Positions 50,890-59,828 of a DNA stretch of 64,000 nt are shown here, piece by piece. The notes under the pieces are model-generated. The model did not search any database and had not been told where the DNA came from. It saw only the letters and a program-made list of their open reading frames with translations. The stretch comes from Betaproteobacteria bacterium. Its GTDB lineage: Bacteria; Pseudomonadota; Gammaproteobacteria; Burkholderiales; Usitatibacteraceae. The stretch is taken from the NCBI GenBank assembly GCA_016708825.1, contig JADJEZ010000001.1:62001-126000 (forward strand), read 5' to 3'. The translations under genes and the position numbers were made by a program. Positions within the stretch are counted from its first letter, which is position 1; each line of letters starts with the position of its first letter.

Positions 50890-51539
50890 GGCTTCACCCG
50901 CCGCCCGTGCAACTGCATCGCGGCCGCGACGATCGGCCTGGCCCATTCGGGTGTGGCCGAGAGGTCCCGCGGCCCGGCGATCCTGCCGCGCTCCCTATGC
51001 AGGAGCAGGCGCGGCTCGGGCAGCCCGCCCTTGCCGGGATCGGCCTCGACGCTGTTGTCGAAGACGCGAAGTGCGGCCAGGTGCGGCATCAGGTGCACGA
51101 GGTTCATCCGGCTGTGCTCGAAGCGGCGGCGGATGTCGGCTTCGGGAATGTCGTGACCGCCCTTGCGCACCCGGGCGCGCACGCGGCGGACGTGCTGCTC
51201 CGCCGTCGCGAGCCCCGCGTACCACACGCGCACTTCGAAGCCCTGCTCCGCCGCTTCGGCCAGCAGGCGCGGGATGGTGCTCGCGCCGAGCGTGGTCTCG
51301 ATCGCGAAATCGAGCCGCCCGGCGATCGCCTTTTCCAGCAGGCGCCGCCCCTGCTGCCAGGCCGCGCCGTTGGCTTCCGCCTGGCCGAGGTCGCGGTTCG
51401 CCGCCATCAGCGCACGCGCCGCCTCGTCGGGATTGAAGTAGTCCGCCCCGAACGCGCGGAAGGCCGCGCCGCCGATGCTGCTCTTGCCGGCGCCGTTGAC
51501 GCCGGCGAGCACGTAGATGCGGGGGGCGGCGCGCGCCAT
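50886..51539 (-). CDS. Zeta-toxin-like P-loop kinase
   Basis: A 217-residue P-loop protein of the zeta-toxin/AAA_33 group. Walker A is GVNGAGKSS (G13-S21), followed by DYFNPDEAARAL and an IETTLGA segment, both typical of zeta/UDP-GlcNAc-kinase-like enzymes. Also seen: RRRFEHSRMNLVHLMP near the C-terminus. Likely a small-molecule or nucleotide-sugar kinase acting as toxin; substrate not known. Preceded by a Phd-type antitoxin gene (45-base gap) and followed in ATGA overlap by recG. Confidence 0.85.
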   Translation of the reverse strand: MARAAPRIYVLAGVNGAGKSSIGGAAFRAFGADYFNPDEAARALMAANRDLGQAEANGAAWQQGRRLLEKAIAGRLDFAIETTLGASTIPRLLAEAAEQGFEVRVWYAGLATAEQHVRRVRARVRKGGHDIPEADIRRRFEHSRMNLVHLMPHLAALRVFDNSVEADPGKGGLPEPRLLLHRERGRIAGPRDLSATPEWARPIVAAAMQLHGRRVKP

Positions 51540-51584
51540 GTTCGCTGACCCGTTCTCGGCGTCATTCGGCCTGGTGAGGCGCCG

Positions 51585-51947
51585 TCAACGGCGCCTGGCG
51601 GCCTTTGGTCCGGCAGCCTTCGCTGCGGCCTTGCCCTGCTGCGCGGGCGTGGCCTCGAACGCCGCGGCCATGGCCTTCCTCGCCTTCGGCCCCTGCATGC
51701 CCGACAGGAGGCCGTCGAACTGCGCGGAGAGGTCGTCGAGACCGGGGTGGCGGCTTCGCACCAGCGCCTCGAACTCCGCGTAGGACATCAGCACGGCCTT
51801 CGGTGCGTCGTGCTTGGTGATGGCCACCGCGCCTCCCAGGGCCGCCTTTTCGAAGACGGCCCCGAACTCGTTCTTGAAGCGGCTGGCGGCGACCGTGGGC
51901 AGCGAGACGAGTTCGCCCTGGCGGTTGCGGTAGGTGAGCGTGGACAT
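51585..51947 (-). CDS. Phd/YefM-type antitoxin
   Basis: A 120-residue protein beginning MSTLTYRNRQGELVSLPTVAASRFKN at 51947 (given here in two parts: MSTLTYRNRQ, then VSLPTVAASRF). The Phd-fold core is FGAVFEKAALGGAVAITKHDAPKAVLMSYAEFEAL-type (GGAVAITKHDAP, LMSYAEFEAL). C-terminal half is Ala/Lys-rich and would wrap the toxin. Pairs with the zeta-like gene, an unusual combination since zeta toxins classically pair with epsilon. Its own promoter and palindrome lie upstream. Confidence 0.85.
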   Translation of the reverse strand: MSTLTYRNRQGELVSLPTVAASRFKNEFGAVFEKAALGGAVAITKHDAPKAVLMSYAEFEALVRSRHPGLDDLSAQFDGLLSGMQGPKARKAMAAAFEATPAQQGKAAAKAAGPKAARRR

Positions 51948-51972
51948 GGGACCCCCGGGGAAAGATGAGGCC

Positions 51973-52001
51973 ATTATAGCCAAAATGGACTATTTGGACG
52001 A
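51973..52001 (-). promoter_or_regulatory. Promoter and operator-like palindrome of the phd-zeta pair
   Basis: On the minus strand a perfect TATAAT (51978-51973) lies 26 bases before the antitoxin ATG. Overlapping it is an imperfect palindrome TAGTCCATTTTGGCTA (51992-51977), and a wider CCAAA…TTTGG pair also spans it, where a Phd-type protein would repress. The -35 (TTCGTC, 52002-51997) is weak. This AT-rich patch stands out in a GC-rich surrounding. Confidence 0.6.
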
Positions 52002-52091
52002 ACCAGCCCGAAGAGGCCGCGCCGGGCCGCCCGGGCAACTCCCCTCGCCGCGACGCGAAACCGCGCGTGCAGGTCGTGCAAACCCTGCCGG

Positions 52092-52484
52092 TCAGGCCGA
52101 TTCCGGGGGCGCGAAGTGCATCACCGCGTCGATCTCCACCGCCGCCCCGCGCGGCAGCGACGCCACGCCCACGGCCGCCCGCGCCGGGTAGGGCTCGCGG
52201 AAATACGTCGCCATCACTTCGTTCACCTTCGCGAAGTGGGCGAGGTCCGTGAGGTAGACGGTCACCCGCACCACGCGGTCGAAGTCGCCGCCCGCGGCGC
52301 GGCAGACGGCCTGCAGGTTGTCGAAGACGCGCCGCACCTCGTTCTCGAATCCCTCGGCGAGCTTCATCGTCGCCGGGTCGAGCCCTATCTGGCCCGAGAG
52401 GTACACGGTGTCGCCCGCGCGCACCGCCTGCGAGTAGGTGCCGATGGCGGCGGGAGCGTCGGGGGTGGCGATGGGCTGTTTCAT
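52092..52484 (-). CDS. ridA: RidA-family enamine/imine deaminase
   Basis: A 130-residue Rid protein that removes reactive enamines from PLP enzymes. Landmarks: [49 protein letters not shown] core, and [22 protein letters not shown] with the conserved Arg. Its ATG overlaps the spoT stop by 4 bases. Confidence 0.95.
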   Translation of the reverse strand: MKQPIATPDAPAAIGTYSQAVRAGDTVYLSGQIGLDPATMKLAEGFENEVRRVFDNLQAVCRAAGGDFDRVVRVTVYLTDLAHFAKVNEVMATYFREPYPARAAVGVASLPRGAAVEIDAVMHFAPPESA

Positions 52485-54664
52485 GCGGCTTTCTTCTTCA
52501 GGCGGGTGAGCCGGACGACTTCCGGTATGCGACGCATGCGCTTGAATACCTGCGCGACATGCATCCGGTTTCGCACCTGGATCGTGAAGACGATCGTGGT
52601 GTAGGCGCTGCTCGAGCGCTCCTCGGTCTCGATGTGCTCGATGTTGGAATCGGCCTCCGAGATCTCCGCGGCCAGGCGCGCAAGCACGCCGCGCTGGTTG
52701 GCGGCCGTGAGGCGCACGTTCACGTCGAAGAGCCTGCCGGGGACCGGGTCCCACTGCACGTCCACCCACTTCTCGGGATCGAAATGGAAGGGGTGGATCA
52801 CCGGGCAGTCGTGGGTGTGCACCACGAGCCCCTGCCCCTTCTTGATCTGCGCGATGATCGGGTCGCCGGGGATGGGGCGGCAGCAGGGCGCGAACTGCAC
52901 CGCCAGGCCCTCGGTGCCGCGGATGGTGATGGAGTCGAGCCGGTGCGTGCCCTCGGCCACCGCCTCGGGGGTGGCGAGAAGCTTCTTCGCGACCACCACC
53001 GCGAGGCGCTTGCCCAGGCCGATGTCGGCCATCACTTCGTCGCGAGTGCGCGAGGCGTCGCCCTTGAAGAAGCGCTTCCAGTGCTCCTCGCCGATCTCGT
53101 CGGGGTTGGCCTTCAGCGAGCGCAGCGCCTGCACCAGCAGGAGTTCGCCCACCTCGGCGGACTCCGCCGACTGCATCGTCTTCAGGTAATGGCGGATGTG
53201 CGAGCGCGCCTTGCCGGTGGCCACGTAGGAGAGCCACACCGGGTTGGGGCGCGAATCCGGGTCGGTCACGATCTCCACGCGGTCGCCGTTGCGCAGCGCC
53301 GTGCCCAGCGGGACGGTCTCGCCGTTGACCCGCGCGGAGATGCAGTGGTTGCCCACGTCCGTGTGCACCGAGTAGGCGAAGTCGATGGGCGTGGCCCCGC
53401 GCGGCAGCGACAGGATCTTGCCCTTGGGCGTGAAGACGTAGACCTCCTCGGGGAAGAGGTCGACCTTGATGTGCTCGAGGAACTCCAGCGCATCGCCCGA
53501 CTCGCTCTGGATCTCGAGCAGCGACTGCAGCCACTGGTGGGTCTTCAGCTGCACGTCCTTCGACTGCTCCTCGGCGCTCTTGTAGAGCCAGTGCGAGGCC
53601 ACCCCCGCCTCGGCGACCTTGTGCATCTCGGGGGTGCGGATCTGCACCTCCACGGGCATGCCGAAGGGGCCGAAGAGCGTGGTGTGCAGCGACTGGTAGC
53701 CGTTCGCCTTGGGGATCGCGATGTAGTCCTTGAACTTGCCCGGGATGGGCTTGTAGAGCGTGTGCAGCGCCCCCAGCGCGAGGTAGCAGGCCGAGACGTC
53801 GGGCACGAGGATGCGGAAGCCGTAGATGTCGAACACCTCGGAGAACGAGATGTTCTTCTCCTGCATCTTGCGGTAGATCGACGAGATGTGCTTCTCGCGC
53901 CCGTGCACCTGCGCCTCGACGCGGAACTCCTTCAGGCGGGCGCCGATGGCCTCGGTGAGCTTCCCCACGGCGTCGCGCCGGTTGCCGCGCGCTCTCTTGA
54001 GCGCCTTCTCCAGCACGCGGAAGCGCGTGGGGTGGAGGTAGCGGAAGCCCAGGTCGCCCAGCTCGTAGTAGATGGCGTTCAACCCCAGGCGGTTCGCGAT
54101 GGGCGCGTAGATGTCGAGGGTCTCGCGGGCCACGCGCTCCTGCTTCTCCGCGTGCACGGCGTCGAGCGTGCGCATGTTGTGCAGCCGGTCCGCGAGCTTG
54201 ATCAAGATCACGCGCACGTCGCGCGCCATCGCGAGCAGCATCTTGCGGAAGTTCTCGGCCTGCGCGTGCTGGAGCGTGGCGAACTCGATGCGCTCGATCT
54301 TCGAGACCCCGTCCACCAGGTCGGCCACGGGCTTGCCGAAGTGCTTCGCGATCTCGGTCTTGGTGGTGTGCGTGTCCTCGACCACGTCGTGCAGGAGGGC
54401 GGCCATCAGCGCCTGCGGGTCGAGGTGCCATTCCGCGAGGATTTTCGCCACCGCGAGCGGGTGGGTGACGTAGGGCTCGCCGCTCTTGCGGAACTGGCCG
54501 GCGTGGGCGGCCCGGGCCGTCTCGTAGGCGCGCTCGATCTGGGCGATGTCCTCGGGCTTCAGGTACCCCAGGACGGCGGAGAGCTCGGATGCGTCGGGGC
54601 CGGGCGGCGTGGTCCCGGAGCCGGTGGAGCCTCCCGCCGCGGTGCGTGCGCTGAGCATCGCCAT
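52481..54664 (-). CDS. spoT: Bifunctional (p)ppGpp synthetase/hydrolase
   Basis: A 727-residue Rel/Spo enzyme of the stringent response. HD hydrolase site intact: H68 in YVTHPL, and HDVVED (H92, D93, E96, D97). Synthetase domain near residues 210-360 with [32 protein letters not shown] segment ([19 protein letters not shown]). Then TGS ([22 protein letters not shown]) and C-terminal ACT ([20 protein letters not shown]). Follows rpoZ, as in E. coli. Confidence 0.97.
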   Translation of the reverse strand: MAMLSARTAAGGSTGSGTTPPGPDASELSAVLGYLKPEDIAQIERAYETARAAHAGQFRKSGEPYVTHPLAVAKILAEWHLDPQALMAALLHDVVEDTHTTKTEIAKHFGKPVADLVDGVSKIERIEFATLQHAQAENFRKMLLAMARDVRVILIKLADRLHNMRTLDAVHAEKQERVARETLDIYAPIANRLGLNAIYYELGDLGFRYLHPTRFRVLEKALKRARGNRRDAVGKLTEAIGARLKEFRVEAQVHGREKHISSIYRKMQEKNISFSEVFDIYGFRILVPDVSACYLALGALHTLYKPIPGKFKDYIAIPKANGYQSLHTTLFGPFGMPVEVQIRTPEMHKVAEAGVASHWLYKSAEEQSKDVQLKTHQWLQSLLEIQSESGDALEFLEHIKVDLFPEEVYVFTPKGKILSLPRGATPIDFAYSVHTDVGNHCISARVNGETVPLGTALRNGDRVEIVTDPDSRPNPVWLSYVATGKARSHIRHYLKTMQSAESAEVGELLLVQALRSLKANPDEIGEEHWKRFFKGDASRTRDEVMADIGLGKRLAVVVAKKLLATPEAVAEGTHRLDSITIRGTEGLAVQFAPCCRPIPGDPIIAQIKKGQGLVVHTHDCPVIHPFHFDPEKWVDVQWDPVPGRLFDVNVRLTAANQRGVLARLAAEISEADSNIEHIETEERSSSAYTTIVFTIQVRNRMHVAQVFKRMRRIPEVVRLTRLKKKAA

Positions 54665-54721
54665 GTCTGGGCCGGGGTGGGAGGTGGGGGCGCGCTGGGG
54701 GCGCGGCCCGGATCTACCGCG

Positions 54722-54943
54722 CTAGAGCACCGGGGGCGTGGGCGCCGGGGGGTTCAGGAGTTCCTTGCCGACCTTGCCGCCGGCGATCTCGCGCAGCGCC
54801 ACGACGCAGGGCTTGTCGCGGTTGGCCTCCACCATCGGGGAGGCGCCGAGCGCGATCTGGCGCGCGCGGTTGGTCGCCGCGAGCGTGAGCTCGAAGCGGT
54901 TGGAGAAGTACTTGATGCAGTCGTCGACCGTGATGCGCGCCAT
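54722..54943 (-). CDS. rpoZ: RNA polymerase omega subunit
   Basis: A 73-residue omega: [20 protein letters not shown], followed by [13 protein letters not shown] and [13 protein letters not shown]. Aids beta' assembly and ppGpp response. Lies 11 bases downstream of gmk and 57 bases upstream of spoT. Confidence 0.97.
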   Translation of the reverse strand: MARITVDDCIKYFSNRFELTLAATNRARQIALGASPMVEANRDKPCVVALREIAGGKVGKELLNPPAPTPPVL

Positions 54944-54954
54944 GGAGGGCTCCG

Positions 54955-55563
54955 TTACCTGAATTCGTCGAGAAGGCGCGACAGGCGGTTTCCCCGCCGA
55001 TCCCGCGAAAGACGCGCCGCGCGCACCACCGCCTGCAGGTCCGCTACCGCGACATCGAATGTTTCGTTGACAATTATATATTCAAATTCAAGAACATGCG
55101 AGATTTCCGCGCGGGCGCTGGCCATGCGCCTCTCGATCGACTCCGCGGGGTCCTTGCCGCGCGCGGTCAGGCGCCGGCGCAATTCGTCGAGCGAGGGGGG
55201 CAGCACGAAGATCCCGACCATGCGCGGAAAGAGGCGGCGCACCTGGACCGCCCCCTGCCAGTCGATCTCCAGCAGCACGTCGTGGCCGAGGGCGAGCTCC
55301 TCCTCGATCCAGCGGCGCGAGGTGCCGTAGTAGTTGCCGTAGACCTCCGCGTGCTCGAGAAAGTCGCCCGCGGCGATCAACTTCTCGAAGGCCTCGCGGG
55401 AGACGAAGTGGTACTCGCGGCCCTCGACCTCGCCCTCGCGCGGCGCCCGCGTGGTGTGCGAGACCGACAGGCGCATGCCGCGCTCGACCTCCAGCATCGC
55501 GTTCACGAGGCTGGTCTTGCCGGCCCCCGAGGGCGCCACCACGACGAAGAGATCGCCGGCCAT
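54955..55563 (-). CDS. gmk: Guanylate kinase
   Basis: Phosphorylates GMP to GDP. It is 202 residues: P-loop [37 protein letters not shown] GMP-binding region ([19 protein letters not shown]), [14 protein letters not shown] and [10 protein letters not shown]. The codons for [12 protein letters not shown] near 55065-55085 are unusually AT-rich for this DNA. Downstream of yicC by 36 bases. Confidence 0.97.
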   Translation of the reverse strand: MAGDLFVVVAPSGAGKTSLVNAMLEVERGMRLSVSHTTRAPREGEVEGREYHFVSREAFEKLIAAGDFLEHAEVYGNYYGTSRRWIEEELALGHDVLLEIDWQGAVQVRRLFPRMVGIFVLPPSLDELRRRLTARGKDPAESIERRMASARAEISHVLEFEYIIVNETFDVAVADLQAVVRAARLSRDRRGNRLSRLLDEFR

Positions 55564-55599
55564 CTATCAAAACTCCTGGCGGAAGGTCGGAAGCACGGG

Positions 55600-56466
55600 C
55601 TACTCGATGTTCTGCACCTGCTCGCGCATCTGCTCGATGAGCACCTTCAGCTCCACGGAGATGCGCGTCATGTCCGCGGAGACCGACTTCGAGCCCAGGG
55701 TGTTGGCCTCGCGGTTCAGTTCCTGGCAGAGGAAGTCCAGGCGCTTGCCGCAGGCGCCGCCCTTGTCGAGCACGCGCCGGAACTCCGCCACGTGGGCGGT
55801 AAGGCGCTCGAGCTCCTCGTCCACGTCGATGCGCGCCGCGTAGAGCACGACCTCCTGCTGGAGCCGCTCGTCGGAGGGCGCGGCCTGCGCTTCGGCCAGG
55901 CGCGCGGCGAGTTTCTCGCGGAAGGCCTTCATGACTTCCGGCATCAGGGGCTGGGCCCGCGCCACCAGCTGCGCCATGGACTCGAGCCGCTCGCGCAGCA
56001 CTGAGGCGAGCTTCTCGCCCTCGCGGCGCCTCGTCTGGGAAAGCTCCGCCACGGCCTGCGCGGCCAGCTTCGCGACGTCCTCGCGGATCGTGTCGGCGGC
56101 CACCTCCGCGTTGGCGAGCACGCCGGGCCAGTGCAGCACGTCCGAGACCGAGAGCGGCCGCGCCAGGGGAAAGGCCGCGGCCACGCGCGCCGAGGCTTGC
56201 GCGAGCGCGGTCATCGCGCCGGCATCGGGAGACAGGGCGCGCGCTCCGGCGGCGGCGGCGGTGAAGGTAAGGCGGCAGTCGATCTTGCCGCGGGTAAGCC
56301 CTGCGGCCGCGGCCTCGCGAAGCACCGGCTCGAGCGCGCGCAGGTCATCGGCCAGGCGGCACTGGAACTCGAGGTAGCGGTGGTTCACGCTCTTCAGTTC
56401 CACCGCCAGCTGCCCCCCGGCGACCTCGCGGGTGGCGGCGGCAAAGCCGGTCATGCTGGCGATCAT
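55600..56466 (-). CDS. yicC: YicC-family endoribonuclease
   Basis: A 288-residue protein. The ATG at 56466 gives MIASMTGFAAATRE, the family start; the upstream start at 56508 is not supported. C-terminal signature EELERLTAHVAEFRRVL and GKRLDFLCQELNREANTLGSK is diagnostic. YicC of E. coli is an RNase acting on small RNAs. Divergent from the protein kinase gene (140-base gap holding the promoters of both). Confidence 0.95.
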   Translation of the reverse strand: MIASMTGFAAATREVAGGQLAVELKSVNHRYLEFQCRLADDLRALEPVLREAAAAGLTRGKIDCRLTFTAAAAGARALSPDAGAMTALAQASARVAAAFPLARPLSVSDVLHWPGVLANAEVAADTIREDVAKLAAQAVAELSQTRRREGEKLASVLRERLESMAQLVARAQPLMPEVMKAFREKLAARLAEAQAAPSDERLQQEVVLYAARIDVDEELERLTAHVAEFRRVLDKGGACGKRLDFLCQELNREANTLGSKSVSADMTRISVELKVLIEQMREQVQNIE

Positions 56467-56606
56467 GGCGCGCTCGTTTCGATCGGGAATGGGTGACGGC
56501 CGGACCACGAACCGCGCGCGGGGAAAAACTCCTTTGCCTCCGCGCCTTTACAAGCGGTTTTCGATTGCCGACAATGCATTGAATTATAGCGGAACCCCCG
56601 CATCCC

Positions 56607-57551
56607 ATGCCTTCGCAGGTGAACCAGCCGTTGCCGGGAGGCTACGTCCTCAACGGCTATCGCATCGACAAGCCCCTTTCCTCCGGCGGATTCAGCATCG
56701 TCTATCTGGCCACGGACGAGAACCAGACGCCGTACGCGATCAAGGAATACCTGCCCGCCTCCCTCGCGCTGCGCGCCGAGGGCACGGAGGTGGTCATCGC
56801 GGACGAGGCGAACCTCTCGACCTTCCGCCACGGGCTGAAGTGCTTCTTCGAGGAAGGGCGCGCGCTCGCCCTCGTCACGCACCCGAACGTGGTGCGCGTG
56901 GAGAACTTCTTCCGCGCCAACGAGACGTGCTACATGGTGATGCAGTACGTGCGCGGCAGGACGCTGCAGTTCCACATCCAGAGAAACCGCGCGGAGTTCA
57001 CCGAGACTTTCATGCGGCGCATCTTCATCCACCTGATGAACGGGCTGCGCGAGGTGCACGCGAACAAGCTCCTGCACCTGGACATCAAGCCGGCCAACAT
57101 CTACATCGCCATGGACGGGCGGCCGGTGCTCCTCGACTTCGGCGCCGCGCGCATCACGCTCTCCGACGAGCCGATGAAGTTGAAACCCATGTACACCGCC
57201 GGCTTCGCCGCGCCCGAGCAGTACACCTTCGAGCCCGGGCGCCTGGGGCCGTGGAGCGACATCTATTCCGTGGGCGCCACGCTCTACACCTGCATCGCGG
57301 GGACGCCGCCGCAGGCGGCCGACGCGCGGCTCGAGAAGGACCGTCTCATCCCGCTGCGAAACCTTGCGCGCCAGGGCTATTCCGAGGAGCTCTTCTCCAT
57401 CGTCGATGCCTGCCTGCAACTGGACCACCTCGCACGGCCGCAAACGGCCTTCGAGCTGCAGAAGCTCCTCATGGTCGAGCCGCAGGGGGCGGGTCGCAAG
57501 GGGTTCTTCGACACCCTCAACAAGCCGATCTCGAAGTTCTTCTCGAGATAG
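56607..57551 (+). CDS. Hanks-type serine/threonine protein kinase, non-RD
   Basis: A 314-residue kinase: Gly loop LSSGGFSIVYLA (25-36), Lys46 in YAIKEYLP, Glu helix in LKCFFEEGRALA, catalytic loop HLDIKPANIYI (D159) and metal-binding D177-F-G. The catalytic Asp is preceded by Leu, where most kinases have Arg, so it is a non-RD kinase. No membrane segment or PASTA repeats, so cytosolic. The PP2C-type phosphatase follows after 14 bases. Confidence 0.93.
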   Translation: MPSQVNQPLPGGYVLNGYRIDKPLSSGGFSIVYLATDENQTPYAIKEYLPASLALRAEGTEVVIADEANLSTFRHGLKCFFEEGRALALVTHPNVVRVENFFRANETCYMVMQYVRGRTLQFHIQRNRAEFTETFMRRIFIHLMNGLREVHANKLLHLDIKPANIYIAMDGRPVLLDFGAARITLSDEPMKLKPMYTAGFAAPEQYTFEPGRLGPWSDIYSVGATLYTCIAGTPPQAADARLEKDRLIPLRNLARQGYSEELFSIVDACLQLDHLARPQTAFELQKLLMVEPQGAGRKGFFDTLNKPISKFFSR

Positions 57552-57565
57552 GCACCGGACACGCC

Positions 57566-58471
57566 ATGCGATTCACCATCTTCCAGGACAGCCGGCAGGG
57601 CGACCGCTCGGGAAACGAGGATCGCGTCGGCTACACCTACAGCAAGGACGTGCTGCTCATGGTGATCGCCGACGGGATGGGCGGGCACATGCAGGGCGAG
57701 GTGGCAGCCGAGATCGCCGTCACCGAGATCACGCGCCTCTTCCAGCAGGAGGCGCGCAACCGCTTGCGGCGCCCCGCGGATTTCCTGGTCTCGGTGATCA
57801 ACGCGGCGCACCGCGCCATCGTCTCGCACGCGGTGGCGGAGAACCTCCTGGAGTCGCCGCGCACCACCTGCGTCGTGTGCATCGTGCAGAACGGCTCCGC
57901 GTGGTGGGCGCACGCGGGCGACTCGCGCCTGTACGTGCTGCGCGGCGGCAAGCTCGCGGCGGCGACGCAGGACCATTCCCGCGTGCAGCAGATGATCGAC
58001 TCGGGCCTGCTTTCCCGGGAGGCCGCGGCCACGCATCCCGAGCGCAACAAGATCTTCAGTTGCCTGGGCGGCGTGGTGCCGCCCGTCATCGCCGTGGGGG
58101 CCGAGTTCGCGCTGCAGACGGGCGACACGATCCTCATCTCCACCGACGGCTTCTGGGGCCCGATTCCGGCCGACCTCATCGCGAACCTGCTGCGCAAGCA
58201 GGACGTGGTGGGGCTGCTGCCGGGGCTGCTCACCGAGGCCCAGAAGCGCGCCGCCGGGCAGTCCGACAACCTCTCGGTCGTCGCGATGACCTGGGAGGCG
58301 CAGGACGATACGCTCAGCATCGACACCGAGCAGCTCGACAGCGAGCACTTCACCACCTCCTCGAACACCATGGACCTCGACCGCCACGCCATCGTGGAGG
58401 ACGTGACCGAGGAGGAGATCGAGAAGGCCATCGCCGAGATCCAGAACGCGATCAAGAAGGTTCCCCGCTAG
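57566..58471 (+). CDS. PP2C-family serine/threonine phosphatase
   Basis: A 301-residue PPM phosphatase: metal-binding motifs GNEDRVGY, VIADGMGGHMQGEVAA, WWAHAGDSRLYVLRGG, STDGFWGP and SDNLSVVAM are all intact. The C-terminal about 55 residues are acidic (DTLSIDTEQLDSEHF; EDVTEEEIEKAIAEI) and lie outside the catalytic fold. Almost certainly reverses the upstream kinase. Followed by rph after 21 bases. Confidence 0.94.
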   Translation: MRFTIFQDSRQGDRSGNEDRVGYTYSKDVLLMVIADGMGGHMQGEVAAEIAVTEITRLFQQEARNRLRRPADFLVSVINAAHRAIVSHAVAENLLESPRTTCVVCIVQNGSAWWAHAGDSRLYVLRGGKLAAATQDHSRVQQMIDSGLLSREAAATHPERNKIFSCLGGVVPPVIAVGAEFALQTGDTILISTDGFWGPIPADLIANLLRKQDVVGLLPGLLTEAQKRAAGQSDNLSVVAMTWEAQDDTLSIDTEQLDSEHFTTSSNTMDLDRHAIVEDVTEEEIEKAIAEIQNAIKKVPR

Positions 58472-58492
58472 TCATTCACGAAGGTCTCACCC

Positions 58493-59209
58493 ATGCCCCG
58501 TTTCCAGGATCGCCCGGCGGACGCACTGCGCCCCGTCCGCATCACCCGCCATTTCACCCGCCACGCCGAGGGCTCCGTGCTCGTGGAGTTCGGCGAGACC
58601 CGCGTGCTGTGCACCGCGAGCGTCGAGGAGAAGGTGCCGCCGTTCCTGCGCGGAAAGGGCACGGGCTGGGTCACGGCGGAATACGGGATGCTGCCTCGGG
58701 CCACGCACACGCGCGGCGGGCGCGAGGCGGCCGCCGGCAAGCAGTCCGGCCGCACGCAGGAGATCCAGCGCCTCGTCGGTCGCGCGCTGCGTTCCGTGAC
58801 CGATCTCGGCGCACTCGGCGAGCGGCAGGTGACGATGGACTGCGACGTGCTGCAGGCCGACGGGGGCACGCGCTGCGCGGCGATTACGGGCGCGATGGTG
58901 GCGCTCGCCGACGCCGTGGCCTGGCTCAAGGCGAAGGGTGTGGTCACGCGCGAGCCGCTGCGCGACTTCGTGGCCGCGGTCTCCGTGGGCATCGTCGGCG
59001 GCGCGCCCCGCCTCGACCTCGACTACGCCGAGGATTCCGCCTGCGACACCGACATGAACGTGGTGATGACCGGCGCGGGCGGCTTCGTCGAGGTGCAGGG
59101 CACGGCCGAGGGGGCGCCCTTCTCGCGGCAGGAAATGGAGCGCCTGCTCGCACTTGCGCAGAAGGGGATCGCGGAGATCGTCGCGATGCAGAAGGCCTCC
59201 CTCGCGTGA
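58493..59209 (+). CDS. rph: Ribonuclease PH
   Basis: Phosphorolytic 3'-5' exonuclease trimming tRNA 3' ends. It is 238 residues, normal length: [32 protein letters not shown] start ([15 protein letters not shown]), [35 protein letters not shown] and [14 protein letters not shown], with DCDVL. Followed by rdgB. Confidence 0.97.
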   Translation: MPRFQDRPADALRPVRITRHFTRHAEGSVLVEFGETRVLCTASVEEKVPPFLRGKGTGWVTAEYGMLPRATHTRGGREAAAGKQSGRTQEIQRLVGRALRSVTDLGALGERQVTMDCDVLQADGGTRCAAITGAMVALADAVAWLKAKGVVTREPLRDFVAAVSVGIVGGAPRLDLDYAEDSACDTDMNVVMTGAGGFVEVQGTAEGAPFSRQEMERLLALAQKGIAEIVAMQKASLA

Positions 59210-59218
59210 GCTAGCCCC

Positions 59219-59821
59219 ATGCAACGGCTCGTCATCGCCTCGAACAACGCGGGCAAGCTGCGCGAGCTTTCCGCGATCCTGGCACCCCTGGGATTCGAGA
59301 CCGTGCCCCAGGGGGATCTCGGCGTGCCCGAGGCCGAGGAACCGCACCACACCTTCGTCGAGAACGCGCTCGCCAAGGCGAGGAACTGCGCGCGCCACAC
59401 CGGGCTCGCCGCACTCGCCGACGATTCCGGCCTGTGCGTGGAGGCGCTCGGCGGCGCGCCCGGCGTGCACTCCGCGTACTTCGCGGGCCGCCTCGGCACG
59501 CGCGAGGAGCGCGACCGCGCCAACAACGCGCTTCTCGTCGACAAGCTCGCGGGGCAGGCCGACCGCGGCGCGCACTACGTGTGCGTGATCGTCCTCGTGC
59601 GCCACGCGGACGACCCGGAGCCCGTGATCACCGAGGGTCGCTGGCGCGGCGAGATCGTCGACCTGCCGCGGGGAGCGGGCGGCTTCGGCTACGACCCGCA
59701 CTTTCTCCTGCCCGGCCTCGGGCGCACGGTCGCAGAGCTTCTCGCCGCGGAGAAGAATCGCCTGAGCCACCGCGCGATCGCGGCGGAGCGGCTCGCCGCG
59801 CGGCTGCGCGGCGCCGATTGA
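59219..59821 (+). CDS. rdgB: XTP/dITP pyrophosphatase
   Basis: A 200-residue Ham1/RdgB protein removing deaminated purine NTPs. Landmarks: VIASNNAGKLRELSAIL, ADDSGLCVEALGGAPGVHSA, GGFGYDPHFLLPGLGRTVAEL and LSHRAIA. Lies 9 bases after rph and 7 before hemW. Confidence 0.97.
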   Translation: MQRLVIASNNAGKLRELSAILAPLGFETVPQGDLGVPEAEEPHHTFVENALAKARNCARHTGLAALADDSGLCVEALGGAPGVHSAYFAGRLGTREERDRANNALLVDKLAGQADRGAHYVCVIVLVRHADDPEPVITEGRWRGEIVDLPRGAGGFGYDPHFLLPGLGRTVAELLAAEKNRLSHRAIAAERLAARLRGAD

Positions 59822-59828
59822 GTCGTCG

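Noticed and set aside
55067..55090. TTGACA followed by ATTATATATT, looks like a promoter
   Set aside because: It lies inside gmk, the spacing to any -10 is wrong, and the bases are explained by codons for [12 protein letters not shown] on the other strand.
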